NCBI RefSeq assembly: GCF_004193775.1
Contig: NC_041016.1
Span: 48,422,767-48,486,766, forward strand
DNA from: Glycine soja
Lineage: Eukaryota; Streptophyta; Magnoliopsida; Fabales; Fabaceae
Direction: 5' to 3'
DNA length: 64,000 nt
In this document: positions 38,007 to 50,028 of the stretch, piece by piece
How positions within the stretch are numbered: the first letter of the stretch is position 1
How the letters are laid out: every line of letters starts with the position of its first letter
Translations under genes and position numbers: made by a program
The notes under the pieces: generated by a model
Databases searched by the model: none
The model's input: only the letters and a program-made list of their open reading frames with translations
What the model was told of the DNA's origin: nothing

Positions 38007-39522
38007 TCTCTAGTCACCAATCAAGAGGTCATCAGAGAGCTTTTTCCCACTTCAACCACGCTGGTTATTCCACTGCCACCCCTTGTGAAGTGTTGAAATT
38101 CTTATATGATGTTTAATATAATTTAGATTAAAGAGGTTTATTTACTTTTTTTTATACAAGAACCAAAGATGATATAAAAAAAATTATAATATTTACACTT
38201 GCTATCCTCAACTAAATAAGTTAGATTCAGAGGTTTATTTATTAAAGCTTGACACTAGTCATTTTAAAATAGTAACGTGTGCTTTTAAAGTTTAAACACA
38301 TGGTTGCATGAGTTTTGAGTGGTCCTATGTAAATCTTTATTTAATTTTTGGTAAAATCTATGTAAATCTTTTATTATGTAAATCTTTTACGTTCTTCAAT
38401 ACAGATTTAGTTATATTTGCAATCGTGGTTGGCTTTGATTCTAATAATTATGAGACCACAGAGTAAGAAGTTGACAATTCTTTCAAGGCTAAATAGACAA
38501 TTTAATCAATACTAATAATAAAGCATTCCTTGAATCGTCTCAAAATAATTATCTTCTTAAATAACATATTAAGAAAAAGTAATAGTTTAATAAATGAAAA
38601 ACAATAATTTTATAAAATTAATTTTATGTCATCATTAATTTATTTATAAATTTTATTGTCGATAATTAATATTATAAGAGATAAAAGTAAAAAAAAATAT
38701 GTTACATTAAAAATATTGAAAATTATTATATTTTTTTTGTTGAGTTCAACCATTATAATTACAATCTTTGCTTTTCAACCTGAGATATTTTCACAAATTT
38801 AATCCTTCAAGCTCTCGCAATAAAAGTGACTCGGTTTAAAACATAATTACACCTAAAATTTAACGTATTTGTCAAGTAAGTTATGTCAAATGAAGTATGT
38901 ATGCTAATAAAAAATAATTATTTTTTATTTTCCTATATTAACCCCAGCAAATGTTCTCAATATATAAAAAAATTTACTTCATTATTTTTGTGATAATTAT
39001 TTTAAGATAAAAAAATTACAAGATAATTATAATGTGAGAGAGAGACTTCTTTGAAAGGGTAATAAACATAATTATGGTCCAGCTCCAGCCAGCTTCCTTA
39101 AGTCTCTGCCTCTGGTAATAAACAGTATAATAAAATTATTGATTTTTGTAATAATTGTTTTAAAAATTATTAGTATAATAATTTCTAATTAACTGAGAAT
39201 GTAAAAAATTTACACAAATAATTCGTAGAAATTAAACTCAGACCATTTTATTACCTACAATGCCTAAACCGGTGAGAAGCAATATTAAAATAAGGGGAAA
39301 AAAACTCAATGCAATCTTTAGGTTCTTTACATAAGAAATGAAAACACTGCCATATTCTTTGCTTTATTTAGGTCCATTTCTATGACAAGGAGAGATGACT
39401 AGATGAGGAGAAAAAAAAAAGTTTCTTGGTGCACTTTAAACACTCAAGCTTATGTATACTCTCTTTTGAGCCCCAGACCCCATTCAGAGGTGCCTATAAC
39501 TCACAAAACACTCATGACTCAT
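38007..39522. other. intergenic region
   Basis: AT-rich spacer. The first 100 bases continue the sequence interrupted by MULE-2. No gene supported. Confidence 0.5.
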
Positions 39523-39889
39523 TGTTAAAATTATTTTAGAATATAATACTAATATGAGGTTAAAATTATACTATCATTATTGGGAAATATCTAAGTTCAA
39601 CATCGACTGCCTCAATCCTTGAAGTGCAGCTTATATGCCTGTTGGACAACTTTACTTAATGTCAATTGGTTTTAAAATGAAATATAACATGGTATCAGAG
39701 CGGGCTCTGACCCTCGGACCTTGCCTTCGCTTCTGCTGCGACGAGCACCTACCATTTATGATTCACGCATCTATTGGGCAACTTCACTTAACTTATATAC
39801 CTGTTGTGAAATCAAAAGACATGTTAATCTCGGAAATGATTAGACAAAAAGTCTTTTTTTCATCAAGTGCACCTCTAAATCCTCGTCCG
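39523..39889 (+). mobile_element. LTR-type remnant with tRNA-Met primer binding site
   Basis: A 167-bp stretch (39523-39689) begins TGTTAAAATT and ends ATATAACA. It is followed immediately by TGGTATCAGAGC (39690-39701), the standard primer binding site complementary to initiator tRNA-Met in plant LTR elements. The short LTR length suggests a TRIM (miniature LTR element). A second LTR was not found before copy B begins, so this is a 5' remnant. Confidence 0.6.
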
Positions 39890-42800
39890 TAAGAAGTGAA
39901 AATGCAGTTTAGATTCCATTCGAACATAAATTTTGGACTAATTCATGAAAGTGATCTTGTCAACATTATGCACCACAAAGTAGCCTTTCTCTAGTCTTCT
40001 CAACATTATGCACATAACATACCAGTCATTCTTTTTCTTGATGACAAACTTTCATAACATTTTTAAGCGGAATCACCATCAATAAAGAACATGCAGCTAA
40101 GGTCACACTACCCTACTCACAAGTAACTAAAAGTAAAAAACCAAAAAAAATGACAAAATTCTTTCAATGTGGCATGCCATAACTCGTTTGTTCTAAGATT
40201 ATTCTAAATTCATCTAACATGAATCCAAACCTGCTATAACTCGTTTGCAGTACTTAAAAACATAACCAAAAGAACTGGTGTGGCTTATCAACATGACGCA
40301 AACAATATTGACTAGCTGTTGCAGCATCATGATAAGAATTGAACAGAAAACTCCTAGATGAACTGGTGAAAAACACCCTAGGATTCTTTATTTATACCAT
40401 ACAGAATACAATTGTAACTATAATAATAGCCAACTCTGGATTAATTTATCTACTTTAACTATCAAACTATTCAATCAAATCTAAATAGTGGATTAGGTAG
40501 AAAAGGAATATACGACAGGGCATCATTAGGCATATAGCAACCCAAAACAGAATTATATAAATTATACTAAGCTACTTGTTCAGGTCTTATAAATATCTTG
40601 TACTCAGATTAAGTTAAATAACCATAATCTCACCTCTATTACGTGACAAAAGTACTGATTTTTGTAATTCTTGAAATAACTTGTTCTAAATGTTGGGAAT
40701 TGTTCTAAATGTTGGAAATAAATTTGTATGTTCACGATCCAAGTCATCATATAATCAATTCTAATTTTAAATAATAGAATATTATTTTCATTGTCATATT
40801 TTACTATTTGATTAAATGGTTTATTTGATAATGTCCTTGATTAAAATTAAAGACTTGTTATTATAATATAGATTATGATAATGAAAAACAGATTTGTTCT
40901 AATTGTAATCTAAATCATTCTTAATCATAGGATTATTGTAAGTAGAATATCAATAATCTAGATAAATTAATATATATGTGATAGTATTTATTGGATAAAT
41001 ATTAATATATCTCATTTATTAATTTGTATATATAGATGAGTCACATGTTGACGTGATCATTGAACTGACTCAATTGGTTAAAATTTACCATAAACTGTCA
41101 ATAGAAAATTCTCAAGAAGAGGTATAATAGTTTTCTTTGACATGAGATTGTCATAGTAATTAACAGGTTATTTGTTCTATTTTGATTCCGAACACCTAAT
41201 GCTTTAGAGCACTTGTTGAATGGATATTGGATATGATTAAATACATGTAGAATTAATGATTAATCAAGAAGGAATACATCAACTCTTGGTAATGAGTTTG
41301 AGTTCTATGAATAAAGTTATATCCTGACCAGAAAAATTAAATAAAAGAAGAAATGAGTTTCTTAAGTAAGTCATTATCAGTTAACTCAAAAAGGGTTTGA
41401 CAGTAATACTATACTCTAGAGTTAACCCAGTAAAGATAGAAGAAATTATTATATTACTCTTCTAATGGTTCTTGAAAGTAAAATACTACTTCATGCTATC
41501 CGGACGTTAAGGAATATTGTTAGACGTCTATCTTGATTAATATATTAACTTGATTAATATATTATCAGCTTAGTATTAAACTTACGAGGTCACACACAAA
41601 CGAGTGTTCTAACCTCTATTAAAGAAATTATTTTAATATTTGATGATTAATTAAATTAGAGAATTTAATATAATCAAATGATGAATTGATTTCAAAAAGG
41701 TAGAATATTATTATATTTTTGCTAACACTGAAAATATAAATAATGTGAAAGATTTGATGAAGGACAAGAAACAAACATATATGATTTTGAATATGGAATT
41801 TAGATTGAAAAGGCGGGTAGATACAAGTTTGACTTGGTCAATTATTATTTTAATTTTAAAAAAAGTTACTATCAATAATGATTTTGATTTGATAAGAAAT
41901 TTGGTATCCTTAGCGTGCTATAAATAAAGCCTTGAGATGCACGTTAAAATTATCCCAATATCACTTCTCTATTCTTAATTTTTCACATGTCAAAGTTGTT
42001 GATGAATAGAGTTCAGTGTGAATACACATAGAGTCTTCACACTATTGAAGAATTTTTTTGCTTCAAGAGCTCATCAATAGATATATTTTTAATATGTCAT
42101 ATGTTTATAATATAATTTAAATATAAAATAGATCATTTTATTCCGTAATATGTGTTTTTTGAACATCTTTTATCTTACACTAAATTTGTGATATTTGAGT
42201 AAACAATTTATCTCCTCTTTCAAGAATAGATCTATAGATCTACAATTTCGATTGCAACACACATTCTTGGACAACCAATATCGATACACGAAAGTATAGT
42301 GTGTGGAAAATATTCAATTAAATGTATACTAAACATTAATTTCAAACTTCCCTTAAAAAACAATCCAAACCAAACCATATTTAAAAATTCAAATAATATA
42401 AACATGTTTTTAAATTGATTTACTTTTTAACAACTAATTCAGTTAACTGGTTTTGGAATCAGTTGACCCAAAACTGGTTTTAAAACTAATCTTGGTTAAA
42501 ACATGGTTTTCTATATTTTAACTGGTTTAGAACTAGTTTTGAACCAAAATCAATTTTAGAACCGGTTTTCAAAAGTAGAAGTGATATAATTAGAAATCCA
42601 ATCCATATAATTAATCTAAAATTAGATTTGATTCGGGTTTACATGAAACTAAACTATGCAGAGCCCTCAAAGAATATACAACTAGAAATAGATGCAAGCA
42701 AATTTTTAACTCTTAAGTACTCGGATTCCAAAGCATCTCCAAAAACATGTAGCACATAATATTTCTGATATCATTAATCAGGCTATAGTGAAATTTTTAG

Positions 42801-43110
42801 AATAATTAATCTAGGTCATCAGTTAGTTGTAAGCAAAAATAACACACGAACCTGAGAATAGCTGCATCATCATTTAGGGAACCACAGAAAATGTTAAACA
42901 AGTTATGAAACGGCAAATGATCATCTAAGAGATTGAAACAGAAAAGAAGTCAGATGCTATTTCATATACCACACCCTATTTTACAAAGAATATTACATCT
43001 TAACGAGCACAATATGATACAAGCACAAGACAATAAAGTACAGGGAAAGAAAATGCAACAGTATAAAAGAGTTTGGACCAAACGTTTTGACCCCTACATA
43101 TATCTAATAC
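39890..43110. repeat. duplicated non-coding segment, copy B
   Basis: Patchy copy of 15050-17560, with its last 450 bases (about 42660-43110) closely matching 47990-48430. Shared blocks include gtagcacataatatttct, ctgcatcatcatttaggga and cctattttacaaagaatatt. It forms the downstream flank of the LRR gene and is interrupted by the solo LTR at 40710-42179. Confidence 0.7.
40710..42179 (+). mobile_element. solo LTR of a retrotransposon with 5-bp target duplication
   Basis: The sequence starts TGTTGGAAAT and ends CTTACA, flanked by CTAAA on both sides (40705-40709 and 42180-42184). A TGTTGGGAAT start at 40691, also preceded by CTAAA, is an equally possible left end because 19 bases are duplicated there. 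It has a TATA-like gctataaata at about 41917 and no coding sequence, fitting a long terminal repeat left after recombination. The insertion is absent from the matching place in copy A (about 16430), which serves as an empty site. Confidence 0.65.
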
Positions 43111-43144
43111 ACATTTTGATGATCACCATCACCATGGCATAAAG

Positions 43145-45528
43145 TCAGCCTCTCAAGTCATAAAGAAACTTATAGGAAACTCCCAAAAAGCCGGTGCCAA
43201 ATCCAGATCCTATTCCAATGTAAAACCATGACCAAAATGCAGATTCATCCCCATCTTCATCTATGGCCTTTGTGTCTTTAGGTTCACTAACCTGCAAGCA
43301 AAATTTTGTAAGTGGAGGTCCGCAAAGATTGCGATTGCCTATATAGCTGAGTGCACCGAACCCTTGAAGCTGTGTGCCTGATGGTATTTTGCCTGTGAAA
43401 TTGTTAAATGACAGGTTTAAGGAAGCAAGAAAGGACAAATTGGAAAGGCCTTGAGGAATTTCACCCCGAAGTTGGTTTGTTGAAAAATCAAGGGACTCCA
43501 AGTTTTTCATGTTGCCAATCTCATTTGGTATTTGTCCTGTTAATTTGTTGTGGGAAAAGTTCAAGGAGTACAATCCAATGAGGCTGAACATTTGGGGAGG
43601 TATTATTCCCGACAAATTGTTACTTGACATATCAATTAAGCTCACAAAGTGCAGGTTCATTCCATAGTCTATTGTTTGACCTTTTGTGACCAGCTCAAGA
43701 CTGTCTTCGAAGATATAGTAACTGAAACCATCTATAGGAAAGAAAAAAGTAAGCTTGTTGTAGGAAGCATTGTTGAAAACTAAGGCTGTGATATTATGTA
43801 GGCAGCTGGGTATATGTCCTGAGATTGTGTTATCTGCAACATCCAAAATAATGAGGGATGACATTTGGCATATCTGTGTTGGGATCACACCACTAAAATG
43901 ATTGGATCTTAATTGGAGAGCCTTTGCACCATGTGGTATCCAGTTTGGTATATTTCCTGAAAAGTTGTTCTCACGAACATTAAAGATCAATAGAGAGTGG
44001 CAATTTTGCAGCGCGAGAGGAATGTCTCCATAGAGCTTATTCTCATGTAGATGTAAGGAGGTAAGATTAGATAACAAGCTCATTGATGTAGGTATCTTGC
44101 CTGTTAGATTATTGCTTCCGAAGTTAACATGAACCAATGATTTCCAATTCTTCCAGCAATTTGTAAGCCCTCCAGATAGATGATTCAGGGATATGTCCAA
44201 GTATTCCAAATTGTTTTTCCCATTCAGCATCTTGTGATCACACAAAAGAGGAGAAATGGTTCCTGATAATGAGTTGTTTGATATATCAAGAAAGGCCACG
44301 TTGGATGATAGTTGAGGCAGGCCACCTTTCAGATCATTTGATGACATATATATGAATGTAGAGTTCAACAACACCTTTGACATGTTCACATCTATCAAAT
44401 TATCTTTTAAATAGAGTTGTGCCACTCTTGACACAAAACTCCAAAATCAAAGATTAATGGTGGTGATGAGTATATATCCAATTCCCTTAATTTTGACAAT
44501 TTGGCAAAATTTCTCTCAGAAACAACTCCTGATAATTGATTGTGGCCAACCAACAAGCTGGTTAAGGATGATAGATTTCCAAAACTTGTGGGAATAGATC
44601 CAGAAAACTTGTTTAAATTAAGAGCAAGATATCTTAGATGTTCGAGTTTGCCTAACCAATATGGAATTGGTCCACTCAACTTATTGTCTTCCAAGTTCAA
44701 GACTTCCAAGTGTCTAAGATTTAACAATGCCTTGGGTAGTTTCCCTTTTAAAGAATTTGAGTAAAGCTCGATACTAGAGATACCACTGCTAAGATTGAAT
44801 AACCATTTAGGCAAATCTGAGGGAAATTCATTTGCAGAGAGAGAGAGAGATTTGAGTGAAGTAAAATTAGCATATTGAATAGATGGACTCAAGTCTTTAA
44901 GTTGACAGTCACCCATATCAAGCTCTGAAAGCGATGGAAGCATTGTCACAAATTGAAGCCAGTTAGTTTCCTTGTGAAGATCAATGCCAGTGAGGTAGAG
45001 ATACTCCAAGGAGGGCATGCTGGAAATCCATTGAAGACTATTGATGGAAAGATTATCATTATATGACAAATCAAGATAACGAAGAGCTGAAGAATTGGCA
45101 CAGTCACAATATTGACTATGCACAGAATCAAATTGGATAGCTAAGAAGTCATTATTCCCCAAATTCAAGTAATTTAAAAATTCTAATTCCACCAACAATA
45201 AGGATAGGTGAATAGAACCTGTGAGGCAATGTGATTTATCTTCTTTGTCAGTGTAAGTTGGAAGAGTTGTGGAACATGAGAGACTGAGGTGAGTGACTCT
45301 ACTTGTGATGTTGTCACACTTGACACCTCTCCATTCACAACAATCTTGTTGAGTGGACCATGAAGAGAGCACACTTGATGGATCTATGACTCCTTGCTTG
45401 AAGTTTAAGAGAGCATGCTTGTCTTTTTGGCTGCAGCGAATATTGAGGCTGCACATGCCAGTGTTGAACATGATTGCGCATAGCAACCATGCAAAGATGA
45501 TTGCATATTCAGAGGGAGATGTGTTCAT
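43145..45528 (-). pseudogene. LRR receptor-like protein (EIX-receptor type), frameshifted
   Basis: The N-terminal frame starts at 45528: signal peptide (IIFAWLLCAIMFNTGMCS), LRR cap (CSQKDKHALLNFKQGV, QQDCCEWRGVKC), then leucine-rich repeats such as LRYLDLSYNDNLS and LSGPIPYWLGKLEHLRYLAL. It runs to SSPPLIFDF and then leaves frame near 44434. A second frame resumes at FVSRVAQLYLKDNLID and continues through typical LxxLxLxxNxLxGxIP repeats to LRR C-cap NLCGPPL, an acidic linker and a membrane segment WFYIGIGSGFGTGFLGV, ending KFLYDLRG at 43145. About 50 residues expected between the halves are missing, so an out-of-frame deletion is the likely lesion; the cytoplasmic tail is also short. Intact members are plasma-membrane receptors for microbial or peptide signals. 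There is no kinase domain. I chose 45528 over the ATG at 45576 because the latter lies only 14 bases from the TATA box. Confidence 0.85.
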
Positions 45529-45589
45529 GGTTACAAGAGAACTAAAGTGTGAGCTAAGGGGTATGTATGGCTTCAACTTGAGGGGAACT

Positions 45590-45598
45590 CTATTTATA
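45590..45598 (-). promoter_or_regulatory. TATA box of the LRR receptor gene
   Basis: TATAAATAG on the minus strand, 62 bases upstream of the chosen start at 45528. Transcription would start around 45560, downstream of the first in-frame ATG (45576), which decides the start in favour of 45528. Confidence 0.7.
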
Positions 45599-46041
45599 CA
45601 ATTAAGAGTTTGTTCTTATTTATCATTTAGTATGATCTATAATAACATTTTGTGTTCCACAAACAAGTGTAATTAGTATTGCGACGATTTGGTCAAAAAA
45701 ATTCCTCTAAGTGCTCAGACAATGATAACGTTGCTTGACAAAATGTGTTGCCCGTTTTACTGACCACAAAAATTTGAAAAGTAAAACTTGCAACCAAGTC
45801 ATACATACTACATCATATCACCATTTCTCATTGACAACCTCCATAACCTCCCCTTTAAATCCCAATTAACATCTCCAAACTGTCCTAGTCCTAGTCCTGG
45901 CCACAACGCCACTAATTAGAAATGATATTTTCGACCCTTCATATGGGTTGGATGGTTAAGGGAGAATAAAAGAGAAAAAAAGTCATAAGTTTGATCCACT
46001 TTACTAACAAAATTAACATTTTAACAAAATATTTTCATCAT
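45599..46041. other. upstream flank of the LRR receptor gene
   Basis: No gene seen. Presumed promoter region of the damaged LRR gene followed by spacer. Confidence 0.5.
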
Positions 46042-46583
46042 TAGGGGTGGATATGCAGATTTGGATCCCCAGACCAGTTCGTTAAGCCCGCGGACCAGTG
46101 GACCTCTTTTTCTAACATCTATATAACTATATCGAATTTTTTTGTCTGGTCGTTAAGCCCATGAACCTAGCGGACTTTATTCGCAGACTCACAAACTATC
46201 CGCGTAATTCACCTGAGTCTAATGTGTAAGTATTATCAATTTGTTATGTTAAGATTTTGATCTTTAATTTAAGTTGTTATTATTAATTTGTTATGTTTAA
46301 AAGGTTTATATATTTTAGTGTGATAGATTTTAGCTTAAAAAATGAAATCAATATTTTTCTTCTAATTTTATACATTTTTTATTTTTTAAAAATTATATTT
46401 TCTACCATAAAAAGAAAATATATTTTTTCAAATTAGTATTTAGACTTCGGATCGGCCCATTTATCCACAGGATTTTGTAGATCAGATTTTGAAGAAAAAA
46501 ATATCTATTTTACGGAAAGAATTTATCCCATCTATTTAAAGTGTAGGTTTCATAGTCCATATCAGTCAGTATATTCACCCCTA
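46042..46583. mobile_element. degraded hAT-like element, no target duplication
   Basis: The left end TAGGGGTGGATATGC and the right end (minus strand TAGGGGTGAATATAC) are inverted copies, and tggtcgttaagccc-type motifs recur inside. The flanking 8 bases do not match, so either the element is old or the ends were rearranged. No coding. Confidence 0.55.
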
Positions 46584-46848
46584 AATTTTTATTTTTTTGT
46601 TAATTAAATGGCATCACACTTTATTTTTCTATTTTTCATGTTAATTTTTTTAATCAATTTGTAATATTTTAATTGTCTGCATGAGTAAATGTGTTGATTA
46701 TGTGCTCATATGACAATTAAATTATATGAATTTTTTTGTCAATATCAATCACAACGTCTAAGTCATGCAGGATGTCCTTCATCTCGGAGTGCATCGAAAA
46801 TTAATTGTAATATTTACTCATTAAGAAAAAGATTAAATCATTTATCAT

Positions 46849-47698
46849 TAGGGGTGTATTTAGGCCAATTTGGATTGGATTTGATCAAATAAATGACTCA
46901 ATCTAATTAAATTTAAACAGATTAGTTTGATTTAATTTTTTCATTCGATTTTTCAAGAAATTAAAAACTTAAAACCTAACCTAAATTAACCTATTTGTAA
47001 AAAGTTTGCATTAAATTAGATCAATAAGTCAAAACATTTAAATTTGTTAGTTAGTCTTTAAAATCCAATAACTTTTAATAAAATGAAATATTAAATGTAT
47101 TACTTATAATTGTTAAAGTATGGTCAAATAATAAAAGAAAAGTTCAAGAGAGGAATTACATTATTATAATATAATAAATAAGTTTAAGTATTACACTTCT
47201 AAAGCCTAAAAATCCAAAAACTAAAATTATTACACCATAATTTGAAAAATTCAATTTTTTTCAAATAGAAAAATGACCAGTAGAACTAAAACATCAATTA
47301 TATCTAAAAAAATTTGAAATAAATTAGAAAGCAAAAATAGACGTACTACAACCAAAGAAAAATTGAAATCCGTGATTAAGTAAAATGTTAAGAGCTAGTA
47401 AAAGAATAAGTGATCTCATTCTTAGTTCCTAAATTTGATAATAATAATAATTAATTTTTTAAAATTTAAAAATATATATTATATATAAAATAATAATAAT
47501 AATAATTTAATATAAATTAAGGAGTCTATAAGTCATGTTAGTTAGTAGACTAATAGATTTATATAATAAAATTTATTATTCAATTCTAATTAACGAATTT
47601 AAATATATTGTGTTAAATTTGACTCAAATAATAAAAGTACTCCATCCAAACTATATGAATTAATTGAAACTAATTCAAATCAACCAGTAACACCCCTA
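46849..47698. mobile_element. hAT-type element with perfect 8-bp target duplication
   Basis: 850 bp. Ends are TAGGGGTGT on the left and ACACCCCTA on the right, followed inward by imperfectly paired ttggattgg/gatttgaatt sequence. Both sides carry TTTATCAT (46841-46848 and 47699-47706). The interior is very AT-rich with no reading frame, so the element is non-autonomous. Confidence 0.88.
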
Positions 47699-47989
47699 TT
47701 TATCATCATGACGCGTGACACAAAGTCTTAGAATTAGGTATACAAGTAAGATAATGAAGATTGATCATGACGTCAGAGAAACTCTTAGATAGAATTAGGT
47801 AATATTAAGATAATGAAGCTATTTTCAAACCTATATGTCACAATTCGTTGATTTTTTATACAAAAGTTTGACGTGTGTGATTTTAGTTTCCAATCCTTTG
47901 AAAAGTAAATTTTAATTTAGAAATTCAACCCTTTGAATTAATCTAAACTTAGATTTTATTTTGGTTTACGTGAAACTAAACCATGGACA

Positions 47990-48480
47990 GCCCTAAAAGA
48001 ATCTACACGTAGATGCAAGTGTGTTCTAGCTGAAGTACTCGGGTTCCAGAGCATATCTCGAAGACGAAAAACATGTAGCACATAATATTTCTAACATCAA
48101 TGAACAGGCTATAAATCTAGGTCATCAATTGTTTGCAAAATAACACAAGAACTTGAGATTAACTGCATCATCATTTAGGGAACCACATAAAGTGTTGAAC
48201 AACTTATTAAACAGCAAGATGATCATCAAAAGAGATTGAAACAGAAATAAGAAGAAAGCAAATGCTATTTCATGTACCATACCCTATTTTACAAAGAATA
48301 TTACTTTCAAGTAAGCACAATATGATAAAACCACACGACAATAAATGACTCAGAAAGAAATGCAACAGTATAAACGAGTTTGGACCGAACTATCAACTTC
48401 TCGAAGTACCTAACATTTTGATCCCTACATCTATTACACATTTTCAGCACATACTATTGAAAATTACTTCTAGCAATGTT
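47990..48480. repeat. duplicated non-coding segment, copy C
   Basis: Close copy of 42660-43110, the immediate downstream flank of the LRR gene, and more distantly of part of 16550-17540. It keeps the same orientation. No LRR coding sequence follows it, so it appears to be the surviving flank of a lost tandem neighbour. Confidence 0.75.
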
Positions 48481-48508
48481 GTATATTGAGAATACTCAAT
48501 GATTTAAG

Positions 48509-49228
48509 AGTATGTTTGGAAAAGGAAATTTAAAATTTTAAGAAATTTTAAATTTTAAAAATTTTAAATATTTCAATTGAAATTTTTTTATTTTTAAAAT
48601 TTTGTGTCTAGATAAAAAAAATTGTGAGGGTAAAAGAAAATGAATGCAGAGAGAAGAAAAGATACAGTTGGTTGGTATGCTTCTAAAGAAAAGAATATCG
48701 ATGCGACATGGGGAGTCGCAGGGGAACTGGGACACGACGACGTACACCACACCCGATCACAGCATTCAGTCAACAGTACAAGGCAAGACCCAGACCCTTC
48801 GCTCCGGCAAGCACCTCCACCGCGTGATAGGTAGCGACGATTGCTTCCCTGACTGACGGATGTAGTTCTACGTGTCCCCTTACACCTGTATTCCATGAGC
48901 TCAAACGATATTTTTTGAAGAAGATGATCATTAGCGCGAGAGAAGAGTCACGAATTCGAAAATAAGATTAACTTTCAGGTGGAAGAGAGAACGAAGGTTA
49001 TAAAGAAAATACGCAAATATTTTTTAAGACTCTTTTATCAAGAAGAGAATTTCAATTTTTTACTTTTTAGAAGGAAATTAAAATTCTATATTTTAGTTGT
49101 TTAAAATTCTAAAAATTTAAATTCTTTATAAAAAAACATCCAAACAATCAATTTTAGATTAGAGAAATTTAAATTATCTTATAAATTACTTTCCTCATGT
49201 AAAATTTTGTATCTAAATGCACTCTAAA
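48509..49228. mobile_element. Pack-type (gene-capturing) TIR element
   Basis: About 720 bp. The left end gagtatgtttggaaaagg and the right end (minus strand gagtgcatttagatac) are inverted, and both are followed by long AT-rich arms of about 100-200 bp (48509-48620 and about 49010-49228). The middle is GC-richer and derives from a cellular gene. Ends of this type with long inverted repeats are typical of Pack-MULEs, but no clean 9-bp target duplication was seen, so the superfamily is provisional. Confidence 0.65.
48649..49004 (+). pseudogene. captured fragment of a histidine phosphatase (phosphoglycerate-mutase-like) gene
   Basis: Reading on the plus strand gives RISMRHGESQGNWDTTTY, then TTPDHSIQ, HLHRVIGSDDCFPD, a TGA where Trp is expected, FYVSPYT, and further on REESRIR, NFQVEERTKVIK in shifting frames. 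RHGE with the following GN is the catalytic signature of the histidine phosphatase superfamily, and the segment matches the N-terminal third of the plant AT74-type phosphoglycerate-mutase-like proteins. The later stretch joins what look like adjacent exons without an obvious intron. Stops and shifts mean it encodes no working enzyme. Confidence 0.75.
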
Positions 49229-50028
49229 AGAAATTAGGACAAAATTCCCATGCCCACCGAGGAAAGACACCAAAATGAATGATGATATACAAATATATAT
49301 TCTGGAAGGTTAACAATAATAATTAATACAAACAGCACGGGTGTAAAAAATTTACAAGCTTGCATCATGTAAGTGAATTGCTCAGCTAGCTAGCTACTCT
49401 AAGACATTACATATGATTAATGATAACAAAGTAACTTCTCGTGATGTTGGACCTGACTAACAACTTTTCACTGACGAAGGACAGAGGGAAGCAGTCAGCA
49501 GCATTGTGGCCTTGACCCACATGAACTTGACCTTGTCCTGAGGGGATCTTGAGAATGAACAAAACTCAGCAAAATTGGACATTGAATGATTGCAACATCA
49601 TTGCCTTGTCCCATGTGAATTTGACTTTCTTCATCTTGAGGGTCTTGAGAATCAACTCAACTCACAAGAAATTAAGAGTCTAGCAGTGGAGTGGGGAGAA
49701 GCAATACCTGTACTTTACATGGTTTAACAGATTTAATAATATCAGCATGTGACAGAAAAATCACCCAACCAAGAAAAGAATCTCATAAAGAAACTCCACT
49801 CCAACCAGGCAATATGGAGTCATTCATGCTCGAAGACAGATTCTACATGGTCTGGTTTCACACCTTTGTTTTTGGAAAGAGAAGACTAGGATGTAATCTT
49901 GCTACAGAAAGAAAGTAATGGAGTAATAAAATGAAAGCATATTCAAAGGGCTGTAATTGGGTAACTGCATTAAATGGTAGGGATACACATAAATATTAAT
50001 GGCACACGCACACACTACTTACCTTTCA
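49229..50028. other. spacer with a small internal duplication
   Basis: No gene supported. Two imperfect copies of a segment containing cttgacc/cttgtccca..catgaa and gatcttgagaat or gtcttgagaat lie side by side at about 49505-49570 and 49600-49660. The rest may be the 3' flank of the methyltransferase fragment on the minus strand. Confidence 0.45.
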
